Shown: in pieces, positions 25,419 to 33,188 of the stretch
Position numbering within the stretch: position 1 is the stretch's first letter
Layout of the letters: each line of letters opens with the position of its first letter
NCBI RefSeq assembly: GCF_023156245.1
Contig: NZ_JAKZAH010000001.1
Span: 124,001-188,000, forward strand
DNA from: Marinobacter bryozoorum
GTDB taxonomy: Bacteria; Pseudomonadota; Gammaproteobacteria; Pseudomonadales; Oleiphilaceae
Length of the DNA stretch: 64,000 bases
Direction: 5' to 3'
The notes under the pieces: generated by a model
Told to the model about the DNA's origin: nothing
What the model saw: the letters and a program-made list of their open reading frames with translations, nothing else
The model's database searches: none
Program-made: the position numbers and the translations under genes

Positions 25419-27026
25419 CTATGACCTGAAGGCTTGGGCCTCGGGTCGTAACTGGCGGATCAGGTCCGCCAGCGGCTGGGGCCTCGCCAGCACGTAGCCC
25501 TGAATCATGTCGCAGCCCATTTCCCTCAGCAATTCCGTGGTTTCCTCATCCTCGACCCCTTCAGCCACCACCTGGTAGCCCAGGCTATGACACATATCGA
25601 TGGTGGTTTTCACGATAATGCGGTCATCCGTGTGGGACAGCAGGTCGGTGATCAGTGACCGGTCGATCTTTACCTCACAGGCAGGCAGCTGCTTGATGTA
25701 GGACAGGGACGAGTAGCCGGAGCCAAAGTCGTCGATCGCCAGCGGAATCCCGGCATGGTCCAGGGAGCGAAGGGTGCGCATGGAGTTGGTCGGGTCCTGC
25801 ATCATCGAGGTTTCCGTCACCTCCAGGATCAGCCGGCCCCGGTGCTGGTGATGACTGGTCATCAGGCGCTGTACGAAGAGCGGGAAGTCCCGCTCCCTCA
25901 GGTTATTGGGGGAGATATTGATGGATACCGCCAAGTCCAGCCCGGCTTCCAGCAGCACCTTGCGGGCGCCCAGGGCCTGCTCCATGACCCAGCGGGTCAG
26001 GGGACGGATAAGGCCGCTTTGTTCCGCCACCGCAATGATCTGGTCCGCAAACACCGCTGGCTGGCGGTCGGGCCAGCGAATCAGGGCTTCCACCCCGACA
26101 ATCTCGTTACGCTTCAGGCACCGCTTGGGCTGGAACCACAGGGCCAGCTGATTTTCGTCGATGGCGCGGCGCAGTTCCGTGACCAGTGTCAGGCGTTCGG
26201 GGCTGTAGGGGTCCCGGGCGGGGTCGTAGTAGGCCTGGCCTTTTTCCCGCGCGATGGGGGTTTCCTGGGCTACGTAGGCCTGTCTCACCAGGGTGTTGAG
26301 GTCCTTGCCATGGTCCGGGAACAGCGCGACGCCGATGCAGCAGTCCAGGGGCACCTGCATACCCAGGTAATCGATTGGTTCCCTCAACTGCTCCATACTG
26401 CGGGCCATCTGGCGCGGGTTGGCTGACGCAGTGCCTGCATCCATCAGGTAAGCGAAGGTGGAGGGTTCCAGCACGGCCAGGCAGTCCTCATCATTGGCGC
26501 CAATGGGCTCGATGCCGGGCAGGTCCCGGGCAATCTGGTGCAGGCGCAGGCTGACCACTTCCAGCAGGCGATCCGAATTGTGGTGGCCCAGGGTCTTGGT
26601 CACCGCTGCCAGGTTATCGAGTCTGGCCACACAGACCGCCCAGCGCCGGCCGGGGCGCAGGTGCAGCTTTTGGCTGGCGTTGAGTTCGAAGCAGGCCCGG
26701 TTTGGCAGCTGGGTCAGGGGGTCCCGCATGGCCTGGTCCATCACCCGCTGTTCTGCACGACGCTGTGCCGAGAGGGCGGCCAGCTCGGCTTCCCGGGAGC
26801 GGGTGCGGGACTCGCGCTCCTGGTAGATGCGGTTGGCCAGGGCCATGGTGAGTACCACCGCCTGCAGAGTCGAGCCGAGCTGTAGGCCATAGGTGGTTAT
26901 AAAGCTGGTAGGCAGCAGGCCGTACATATTGGCGCCGGTTACCAGGCACCCCAGGGTCAGCGCGCCCCAGGCCAGGGTGTAGATGCCGGATGCGAGTGGC
27001 CGCGTAGCCAGAGTATGGGACCACAC
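25419..27026 (-). CDS. GGDEF-EAL protein, 3' part of a frameshifted 7TMR-DISM signalling gene
   Basis: 535 codons open from a GTG. The first 70 residues complete the membrane domain (SGIYTLAWGALTLG, then GLQLGSTLQAVVLTMALANRI). A short coiled linker follows, then a GGDEF domain (about 100-265) whose signature is degraded (IGANDED where GGDEF is expected). An intact EAL domain (about 280-535) has VEALIRW, NISPNNL, EVTETSMM, AIDDFGSGYSSL, KIDRSLI and VAEGVED, so c-di-GMP hydrolysis is plausible. The GTG has no ribosome-binding site, and the upstream frame (26957-27961) carries the missing N-terminus. I therefore read both as one gene split by a one-base shift. Confidence 0.75.
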   Translation of the reverse strand: MWSHTLATRPLASGIYTLAWGALTLGCLVTGANMYGLLPTSFITTYGLQLGSTLQAVVLTMALANRIYQERESRTRSREAELAALSAQRRAEQRVMDQAMRDPLTQLPNRACFELNASQKLHLRPGRRWAVCVARLDNLAAVTKTLGHHNSDRLLEVVSLRLHQIARDLPGIEPIGANDEDCLAVLEPSTFAYLMDAGTASANPRQMARSMEQLREPIDYLGMQVPLDCCIGVALFPDHGKDLNTLVRQAYVAQETPIAREKGQAYYDPARDPYSPERLTLVTELRRAIDENQLALWFQPKRCLKRNEIVGVEALIRWPDRQPAVFADQIIAVAEQSGLIRPLTRWVMEQALGARKVLLEAGLDLAVSINISPNNLRERDFPLFVQRLMTSHHQHRGRLILEVTETSMMQDPTNSMRTLRSLDHAGIPLAIDDFGSGYSSLSYIKQLPACEVKIDRSLITDLLSHTDDRIIVKTTIDMCHSLGYQVVAEGVEDEETTELLREMGCDMIQGYVLARPQPLADLIRQLRPEAQAFRS

Positions 27027-27961
27027 AGGGCCAGCAGGAGGCAGGTTGCCAGTCCCACCGATACCGAGAACCAGATAGACAGGTTGTAGTCCAGTACCAC
27101 TACCCCCGTCAGGGCCAGCAGGTTTGCGTACAGGGCGATCTGCACGGCCCGGTATATCCAGCCCCCCACCTGTTTCAGACGCAGGAAGGTACGGGAGAAC
27201 AGGACAATGGAGATCAGTGCCAGGGGGATGGCAATAAGGATGCTGTAGTTCTGGAGGAGGGGGCTGGCGGGCCAGAGCACCGGGTAGGTGATGCCCCTCA
27301 GGGCGGCAAGCAGCAACAGGAAGCTTGCTGTGGTCGCCAGGTAATACAGGTAGATCTTTTCACGCAGTGAGATGAACACCAGCAGGCTGAACAGGGTAAT
27401 GGTGACCAGGGTGCCGTAATACAGGGAATGCAGCTGGTCTTCCCGGGACAGCTTGAGGAACAGTTCCCGGGGAGCGAGCAGTTGCAGGGGTACGTGGTGT
27501 GCACCCCCGGTCTGGACCCTGAGCAGGATCTGCTGCTCGGTGCCGGGTTGCCGAATGACCGGGAACAGGAAATTGGGGTGTGTCAGGGGCCGCTCGGAGA
27601 ACGGAAGGCGGTCTCCGGTATGTTCAGCCTCTCCGGGTTCGCCGTCCGTCACCAGCCAGAAGCGGATATCGTCCAGGTGCGGGTAGGCAATCTCCAGGAT
27701 TTGCCGACTGTCTCCCGGCGGCAGGTCGATGCGGTACCAGAAGGTATCTGTTTCGTAGCCAAAGTTAGGTGTGGTCCCTGGCAGGGGTTGCCAGTCACTG
27801 CTGGAAAGCGCTTCTTCCGGGGCCAGGGTAGCCTGTCCAGGGGGAAGTCTCAGGTATTCGACAGGCAGTGGGGGAGCTGCTTCGGTGCTGGTGCCCCAGC
27901 TAGCCGGAGAGCACAGGCAGAGAATAACCAGCAAAGAAGTGACGATTGCGGTTCGCTGCAC
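26957..27961 (-). CDS. 7TMR-DISM sensor domain, 5' part of a frameshifted signalling gene
   Basis: 334 codons. A signal peptide (1-23), a periplasmic DISMED2-type carbohydrate-binding-like domain (about 30-170; YETDTFWYRIDLP, then LLRVQTGG), and five or six transmembrane helices of a 7TMR-DISM domain ending in LCGPILWLRG. After that the frame runs into unrelated sequence and stops, while the -1 frame continues the same domain into GGDEF and EAL. The junction lies at about 26957-27010. It may be a genuine mutation, a sequencing error or recoding; I see no classic slippery heptamer. Confidence 0.7.
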   Translation of the reverse strand: MQRTAIVTSLLVILCLCSPASWGTSTEAAPPLPVEYLRLPPGQATLAPEEALSSSDWQPLPGTTPNFGYETDTFWYRIDLPPGDSRQILEIAYPHLDDIRFWLVTDGEPGEAEHTGDRLPFSERPLTHPNFLFPVIRQPGTEQQILLRVQTGGAHHVPLQLLAPRELFLKLSREDQLHSLYYGTLVTITLFSLLVFISLREKIYLYYLATTASFLLLLAALRGITYPVLWPASPLLQNYSILIAIPLALISIVLFSRTFLRLKQVGGWIYRAVQIALYANLLALTGVVVLDYNLSIWFSVSVGLATCLLLALCGPILWLRGHSHPASTPWPGAR

Positions 27962-28126
27962 AGTAACCCTGTTCTTGTTTATTGGTCGTAAATATCGTTG
28001 TTTGAAAGAGTATCAACATTACAAAGCGCATACACAAGCGTCATGTTGGCACCAAGTGTCGCAGGATGGTGCCAGTATGTAACGGGATGTTGTGTGACAG
28101 GGTTCTCGCTGTGAGCGTGGTGCGGT

Positions 28127-28588
28127 TCAGCTGGCTTCGGTAACAACCTGTTCCAGCCAGTCCTTTGCCCATGGCAGTGCTTCGGCTTCCGGTTCCATGG
28201 TTTCCATGGCGTCGATGCGAAGGGTGTCACTTACCTTGCGGGCCGCGACTTCCAGAAGCGCTTCCTCCATCTGGTCGCCTGCTCCACAGAATGTATCGCC
28301 GTAGGAGCTGTCACCCAGAACGATAATGCCGAAGGGGCGACCGTCCTGCATGGGCAGGGTGTCCCTCAGTTCCACATAGAATGGCAGGAGGTTGTCGGGT
28401 ACTTCGCCCTGTCCAGTCGTTGAGGTGCATACCAGGATCGGCCCTGTCGTCCCGGTCAGGCTGGCGAGTGTGGGTTTCTCGTGCACGGTAATCCGGGTCT
28501 GGTCGCTGGACAGCTCGTCGCGGATCTTGCGGGCGGTCATCAGGGCGCCGCCGTAAACACTGCCTACCAGGATCTGGACATCGGTCAT
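28127..28588 (-). CDS. Flavodoxin / MioC-like FMN protein
   Basis: A 153-residue flavodoxin-fold protein. The FMN phosphate loop is degenerate relative to T-x-T-G-N-T: it reads GSVYGGALMTA near residue 9, as in MioC-type proteins. CTSTTGQGEVPDNL (about 54) and VLGDSSYGDTFCGAGDQME (about 90-108) form the flavin-ring loops. The ATG at 28588 follows GAGGAAA. It probably serves as a small electron carrier; partners are unknown. It is divergent from the phosphate transporter gene. Confidence 0.88.
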   Translation of the reverse strand: MTDVQILVGSVYGGALMTARKIRDELSSDQTRITVHEKPTLASLTGTTGPILVCTSTTGQGEVPDNLLPFYVELRDTLPMQDGRPFGIIVLGDSSYGDTFCGAGDQMEEALLEVAARKVSDTLRIDAMETMEPEAEALPWAKDWLEQVVTEAS

Positions 28589-28788
28589 GGGGTTTCCTCG
28601 GTACTCGGCTGGGGAGGCGACATCTTAGCGACGCTCGCCTTGCCTCTCAACCGCGGCTGCCTGCCCGGCAAGGCGCTGGCAGGTCAGGGCGTCTATACTC
28701 CCGTGCAAATCCGGGGCGGTTTTATTTCATTTTGGTGTCAGAAATTTTATAGTGCCGCCCACCAATCATGCTGCATGAGACACCCGTT

Positions 28789-30351
28789 ATGGCGAAACCA
28801 TCCGGATTCATGGACCAGGTGCTGACAAGCCACGCGACGGAGCGCTATCGCATTGGCATCAGCCTTATTTTCCTCGCAATCGTCGGGCTGGTGGTAACCC
28901 AGATCGGCGGTGATATGACCGGCAAGCCGCTGTTGGTTGCCGCGGCGGTGATTGCGGGTTACATGGCTATCAATATCGGCGCCAACGACGTAGCCAACAA
29001 TGTCGGGCCGGCGGTGGGCTCCGGCGCCATCTCGCTGTTCGCAGCGGTCATACTGGCGGCGGTATTCGAGGCGGCCGGCGCCATCGTCGCCGGTGGTGAC
29101 GTGGTTTCCACGATTAAGGGGGGCATTATCGCCCCCGAGAACCTGGACGACGTCAATACCTTTGTCTGGCTGATGACCGCCGCCCTGCTGGCTGGTGCGC
29201 TGTGGCTCAATATCGCCACCTGGATGGGGGCGCCGGTCTCTACCACCCACTCCATTGTTGGTGGTGTCCTGGGTGCCGGTATCGCCGCTGGCGGCTGGGG
29301 TATTGCTGACTGGTCAGTCATGGCCAAGATTGCCGCCAGCTGGGTGATTTCCCCTGCCCTCGGTGGTTTGATCGCTGCGTTCTTCCTCTATGCCATCAAG
29401 AAAACCATTCTCTACCAGGAGGACCTGGTGGCCAGTGCCCGCCGGTTCGTACCCTGGCTGGTAGCAATCATGGCGTGGGCGTTCGGCACCTACCTGATGA
29501 TCAAGGGCGTCAAGAAAGTCATTGCCGTCGACTTCCTCGGCGCCACCCTGGTAGGCCTTGCGGTAGCCGCGGTTGTTTTCCTGCTGGTAAGGATACGGGT
29601 AGGCCGGCGGGCGGCGACCATGGAAAACAACACTGATGGCGTAAATGCCCTGTTCGTGTGGCCTCTGATTTTCGCTGCTGGCCTGCTCAGTTTCGCCCAT
29701 GGTGCCAACGACGTGGCTAACGCCATCGGCCCACTGGCAGCCATCAATGACGCCCTGGCGGCTTCCAGTATCGTCTCTGACGCGTCCATACCGCTCTGGG
29801 TGATGATGGTGGGCGCCCTGGGCCTGTCTGTGGGGCTGCTGCTGTTCGGTCCCCGGGTGATCAAGGTAGTGGGTTCGGAGATCACTGAGCTGGACAAGAC
29901 CCGCGCCTTCTGTGTCGCCTTGTCCGCTGCGTTAACGGTGATCCTGGCGTCCCAGCTGGGGCTGCCGGTCAGTTCCACTCACATTGCCATCGGCGGTGTG
30001 TTTGGCGTGGGCTTCCTGCGGGAATACCTCAAGCGAAGCTATGCCAGCCAGATCCACACCATGCTTGAGCGCCATGACGAAGAAGACCGGGCCCGGTTAC
30101 AGCCGTTCCTGGACGATTTCCGCAACGCCACCGTGGAGGAAATGGAAGCCCTGCTGAAAGAGGCGCGCAAGCACAAGCAGGACATTCCCTTGTCCAAGAA
30201 GGAGCGCAAGCGGCTCAAGAAGATCTACCGGGAGGAGCTGGTCAAGCGCTCCCACCTGATCCGTATCGCGGCCGCCTGGGTGATCACAGTGCCGGTATCC
30301 GCAATCCTCGCGGCTATCCTGTACTTCACCATCCGTGGCCTGATGGTCTGA
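28789..30351 (+). CDS. PiT-family inorganic phosphate transporter
   Basis: About 520 residues in an internally duplicated phosphate permease. The two inverted halves carry the signatures GANDVANNVG (about residue 62) and GANDVANAIG (about 303); each is paired with a PVSTTHSIVGG or PVSSTHIAIGG motif. A long cytoplasmic charged segment (about 425-485) and a final helix close the protein. The ATG at 28789 has GAGA upstream; an ATG at 28768 is equally open but without a ribosome-binding site. PiT carriers take up metal-phosphate with protons (or sodium); no Pho box is seen nearby. Confidence 0.93.
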   Translation: MAKPSGFMDQVLTSHATERYRIGISLIFLAIVGLVVTQIGGDMTGKPLLVAAAVIAGYMAINIGANDVANNVGPAVGSGAISLFAAVILAAVFEAAGAIVAGGDVVSTIKGGIIAPENLDDVNTFVWLMTAALLAGALWLNIATWMGAPVSTTHSIVGGVLGAGIAAGGWGIADWSVMAKIAASWVISPALGGLIAAFFLYAIKKTILYQEDLVASARRFVPWLVAIMAWAFGTYLMIKGVKKVIAVDFLGATLVGLAVAAVVFLLVRIRVGRRAATMENNTDGVNALFVWPLIFAAGLLSFAHGANDVANAIGPLAAINDALAASSIVSDASIPLWVMMVGALGLSVGLLLFGPRVIKVVGSEITELDKTRAFCVALSAALTVILASQLGLPVSSTHIAIGGVFGVGFLREYLKRSYASQIHTMLERHDEEDRARLQPFLDDFRNATVEEMEALLKEARKHKQDIPLSKKERKRLKKIYREELVKRSHLIRIAAAWVITVPVSAILAAILYFTIRGLMV

Positions 30352-30359
30352 CCGTGCAA

Positions 30360-30388
30360 CCGGCAGGGCCGTTATGGCCCCTGCCGGT
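30360..30388 (+). terminator. Hairpin after the PiT transporter gene
   Basis: CCGGCAGGGCC and GGCCCCTGCCGG pair with one bulged base around GTTAT, 9 bp past the stop. It has no U tract, so it is a weak or Rho-assisted terminator at best. Confidence 0.45.
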
Positions 30389-30466
30389 GAGCTGCCACTG
30401 GTCGTTGCCGTGGCGTTTGCGTCATACTCTTGTCTGTCCTTTCCCTGAATTTTTCCGGAGATGTCT

Positions 30467-30733
30467 ATGAGCACAGCAAATGAAAGCCGTCAGGCGAAGG
30501 TGATTGACGAGCTGCGGGCGTTTATCAGGAAAGTGTTGAGTGATCCCACCGTGGCCGTAAAATGTGTCGAGGTAGCCCGCAAACACCGGGGCAAGCCGGA
30601 TGCCCAGCAACTGATTGCTGACGAGATCAGCGCCTCAACCACGGTGCGCATCCCCGAGAACTGGAGTGAGGCGGACAGGATGTTCCTGGAGATTCTGGAC
30701 GACGTGCTGGATGACGAGGAAGCGTTGTACTGA
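30467..30733 (+). CDS. Small conserved-looking hypothetical protein
   Basis: 88 residues starting MSTANESRQAKVIDELRAFI, from the ATG at 30467 with CCGGAG seven bases upstream (an ATG six bases earlier overlaps that site). It is rich in charged residues, probably all-helical, and ends in a very acidic tail (LEILDDVLDDEEALY). No domain is recognised, and there is no signal peptide or membrane helix. Codon use matches neighbours, so I consider it a real gene. The function is unknown. Confidence 0.7.
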   Translation: MSTANESRQAKVIDELRAFIRKVLSDPTVAVKCVEVARKHRGKPDAQQLIADEISASTTVRIPENWSEADRMFLEILDDVLDDEEALY

Positions 30734-30803
30734 TTTGGGCCTGTGATCGCTATCGAAAAGACAGAGTTCAGGCAGTCCACTCTCATCTACGGGTGATCGG
30801 GTG

Positions 30804-30900
30804 GGTGGGAGAGGCTTTTGGAGCAGCGCCATGGATGGTGCGGAGCAAGGCGGGTGCCAGGGATGGCCCCTGAATTGCGGCGGAAAAAGCCTCTCCCACC
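30804..30900. repeat. REP/MITE-like interrupted inverted repeat
   Basis: GGTGGGAGAGGCTTTT (30804-30819) and AAAAGCCTCTCCCACC (30885-30900) are perfect 16-bp inverted arms around 65 bp of GC-rich sequence with inner dyads (CGCCATGGATGGTGCG; GGGATGGCCCC). The GTGGGAG...CTCCCAC ends resemble extragenic palindromes common in Pseudomonas and relatives. It sits between two convergent genes, the usual REP location. Confidence 0.65.
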
Positions 30901-30967
30901 TGCCCGGTCGCCTTCACCTTATTGTGCAGGCGGGGTCTGGTAAGTTCTGTCCTGATTTACTTCTTGT

Positions 30968-32638
30968 CTACGCCCTTTTCGCCACGGGCCCACCCAGCAC
31001 AGCCTCAGTGTGCTGATAAAGAATGTCCATCTCATCCTTCAGTCCCGGTACATCAGCCAGCTCCTTCTGCTCGTCCAGGATATCGCGAAGGATCTCCTTC
31101 GTGGTCAGCGGATTAGCCAGGACCACCCGGAATACAATGCAGGGGAAGTGGCCATAACGGGCCGGTTCCAGGCGGGTCCGGGAAACAAACGCCTTGCCCC
31201 GCTCCCGCTGGGTTTTCTGGATAAACTTGGTTACCCGGTTCAGGCTCATATTGATGCGCTCGGCCTGCTCCGCATTGGCTGCTGCCAGTGCCTGTTGCAC
31301 CCGCGCAGGGGCAAAGCGGTAGGTGAGGATGTTCAGTTCCGGTTCGGTTACCAGCTCGAAGTCCGGCTCCTCCCGGATCATCTCTGCAAACGTGCGTGCC
31401 TTCTCGATACCCTGGTTGATCAGAATCTCATAGCCTTCCCGGGCCAGGATTTTCAGCCCGGAGTGGATCAGCATCGCCATGCCGGGACGGGAGCCTTCCA
31501 GCGTGGTGCTGCCCAGGTCCCTGGAGCCCTTTCGGATGATGTACTGGGCGTGGTGTTCCACGGCGCTGACCATGGTGGGGTCGCGGAACACCACCAGCCC
31601 TACGCCCATGGGCACATAAAGCTGCTTATGGGCATCGAAGGTGACCGAGTCAGCCTTCTCTATGCCCCGCATCAGGTGCGAGTGCTGACGGGAGAACAGG
31701 GTCGGGCCGCCCCAGGCCGCGTCCACGTGGAAGTGGGCGCCGAATTCCCGGGCTACGTCTGACATGGCATCCAGCGGGTCCACGTTGCCGGTCTCGGTGG
31801 TGCCGGCGATGCCGCAGATGGCCATGATCTTGACCTTCTGACGCTGCAGTTCCAGGCACTTGTCTCGCAGGGCGTCGATCTGGATGCGGTTCTCGTCATC
31901 GGTGTCGATGGGAATAAGAGCGTCGCGGCCCAACCCAAGTACGTCCGCGGCCTTGCGCAGGGAGTAATGGCCCCGCCGGGACACCAGGATAGCGATGCCC
32001 TCGTGGCCATAGTATTTGAGTGCACGGAACAGGCCTTCCTGGTGCAGGCCCCGGAAGCTGCCTTCCGCCGGGAAGGCCCGGTTGCGGGCCACCCAGAGGG
32101 CGGTCAGGTTGGCCACGGTGCCGCCGGAACACATGGCCCCCAGGGCATGGCGGGGGTCGTGCATCCACTTGCGATAGTAGGCGCCGTCCTGTTGATACAC
32201 CAGGCGGTGAATCATGCCCAGCACCTGGCGCTCCATGGGCGTAAAGGCCTTGGAGGTTTCTGTCTTCACCAGGTTCTGGTTGAGGGCAATCATGATCTTT
32301 GACAGCGGCAGCATGAAGTAGGGCAGCGCCGAGGTCATATGCCCGATAAAGCTGGGGGAGGCCGTATGAACCGAGTTGGCCACCAGCTTGTCCAGCAGGA
32401 ACTGGGCCTGCTCGGATACGAAGATTGGTTTTTCAGGGATGGCGGAGTCGGAGAAGTTCTTCTCGACTTCGCTGAGGTCGCGTTCAACCGCAACAATATG
32501 TTCCTGCAGGAAACCGGTGAGGTTGCCCGAGATGTCCTGGTCAATCCGGCTCAGGGTTGATTCGGGGGCCTCGGGTACAGTAAATACCCGGTACATGGCC
32601 TCAACCGACGCCTGGGCTGACTTTTTCTTACCGGTCAT
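30968..32638 (-). CDS. panP: PLP-dependent aspartate 1-decarboxylase-like protein (PanP family)
   Basis: A 556-residue group II amino-acid decarboxylase. The PLP lysine is in TFDAHKQLYVPMG (about residue 338); the cofactor Asp is in HFHVDAAWGGP (about 300); the substrate-side CSGGTVANLTALWVARN motif lies near 165. The sequence resembles the PanP proteins of Vibrio and relatives, which make beta-alanine for pantothenate, rather than GadB. I used the ATG at 32638; TTG and GTG codons upstream are open, and no start has a strong ribosome-binding site. It is probably last in an operon with aidB-like and DUF503 genes. Confidence 0.82.
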   Translation of the reverse strand: MTGKKKSAQASVEAMYRVFTVPEAPESTLSRIDQDISGNLTGFLQEHIVAVERDLSEVEKNFSDSAIPEKPIFVSEQAQFLLDKLVANSVHTASPSFIGHMTSALPYFMLPLSKIMIALNQNLVKTETSKAFTPMERQVLGMIHRLVYQQDGAYYRKWMHDPRHALGAMCSGGTVANLTALWVARNRAFPAEGSFRGLHQEGLFRALKYYGHEGIAILVSRRGHYSLRKAADVLGLGRDALIPIDTDDENRIQIDALRDKCLELQRQKVKIMAICGIAGTTETGNVDPLDAMSDVAREFGAHFHVDAAWGGPTLFSRQHSHLMRGIEKADSVTFDAHKQLYVPMGVGLVVFRDPTMVSAVEHHAQYIIRKGSRDLGSTTLEGSRPGMAMLIHSGLKILAREGYEILINQGIEKARTFAEMIREEPDFELVTEPELNILTYRFAPARVQQALAAANAEQAERINMSLNRVTKFIQKTQRERGKAFVSRTRLEPARYGHFPCIVFRVVLANPLTTKEILRDILDEQKELADVPGLKDEMDILYQHTEAVLGGPVAKRA

Positions 32639-32846
32639 ACGCGCCACACAGTCAGTGGTATCCCCGGGGCGGTTCCTGGTGCCCGGCGAATTCAGCGGAA
32701 CAATCAACAGAGGTTGCGGTCCTTAACCTCTGTGGGGGACAGGCTCCTCGCCTGACGGCGTGGGGCTGTCAGTCCGTGGTCAGGGCCGCGTAGTATACGG
32801 CGTCACACGCTGTATTGCCAAGCGAGCGCCTGCTCGATTAGTTGGT

Positions 32847-33188
32847 TCAGAGCAGCTCCCGGTGCACCTCCAGAACCGGGGCGTCGATACGCTGCTCAAT
32901 GGCTTTCTCCACCTGGTCCAGGCGGGCCGTCAACTGCTGAGAGGTACCTCCGATGGCGACTACGCTCCAGACAGCGCTGTCCAGGGCCTCGAAGTCGCCG
33001 GTTTCAGCCACCGCCAGGTCCGGCTCCTTGCCCCAGATGGCTCGCATGGGCGTAAAGGCCTTGCGCTTGGCTTTCAGGTCCTCGATCCCGTACAACTGGA
33101 ACTGCAGGGTCACAATGCCGATATGGGGTGTGATGGTGGCAGGCGCGGTTTCCCGCGCTGCCAGCAGTTGCCGGAATTTCTCAGACAT
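32847..33188 (-). CDS. DUF503 family protein
   Basis: A 113-residue protein matching DUF503 (YlxP-like). The diagnostic GIEDLKAKRKAFTPMRA near residue 35 corresponds to the family's SLKEKR motif, and the final HRELL completes the small alpha/beta fold. The start ATG overlaps the end of the acyl-CoA dehydrogenase gene (ATGTCTGA), pointing to translational coupling. The family is widespread and of unclear function; Firmicutes members lie by rbfA, unlike here. Confidence 0.85.
   Translation of the reverse strand: MSEKFRQLLAARETAPATITPHIGIVTLQFQLYGIEDLKAKRKAFTPMRAIWGKEPDLAVAETGDFEALDSAVWSVVAIGGTSQQLTARLDQVEKAIEQRIDAPVLEVHRELL

Noticed and set aside
28768..28788. Upstream ATG for the PiT transporter
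   Set aside because: It remains possible, but it has no ribosome-binding site; the ATG at 28789 has GAGA at a suitable distance.
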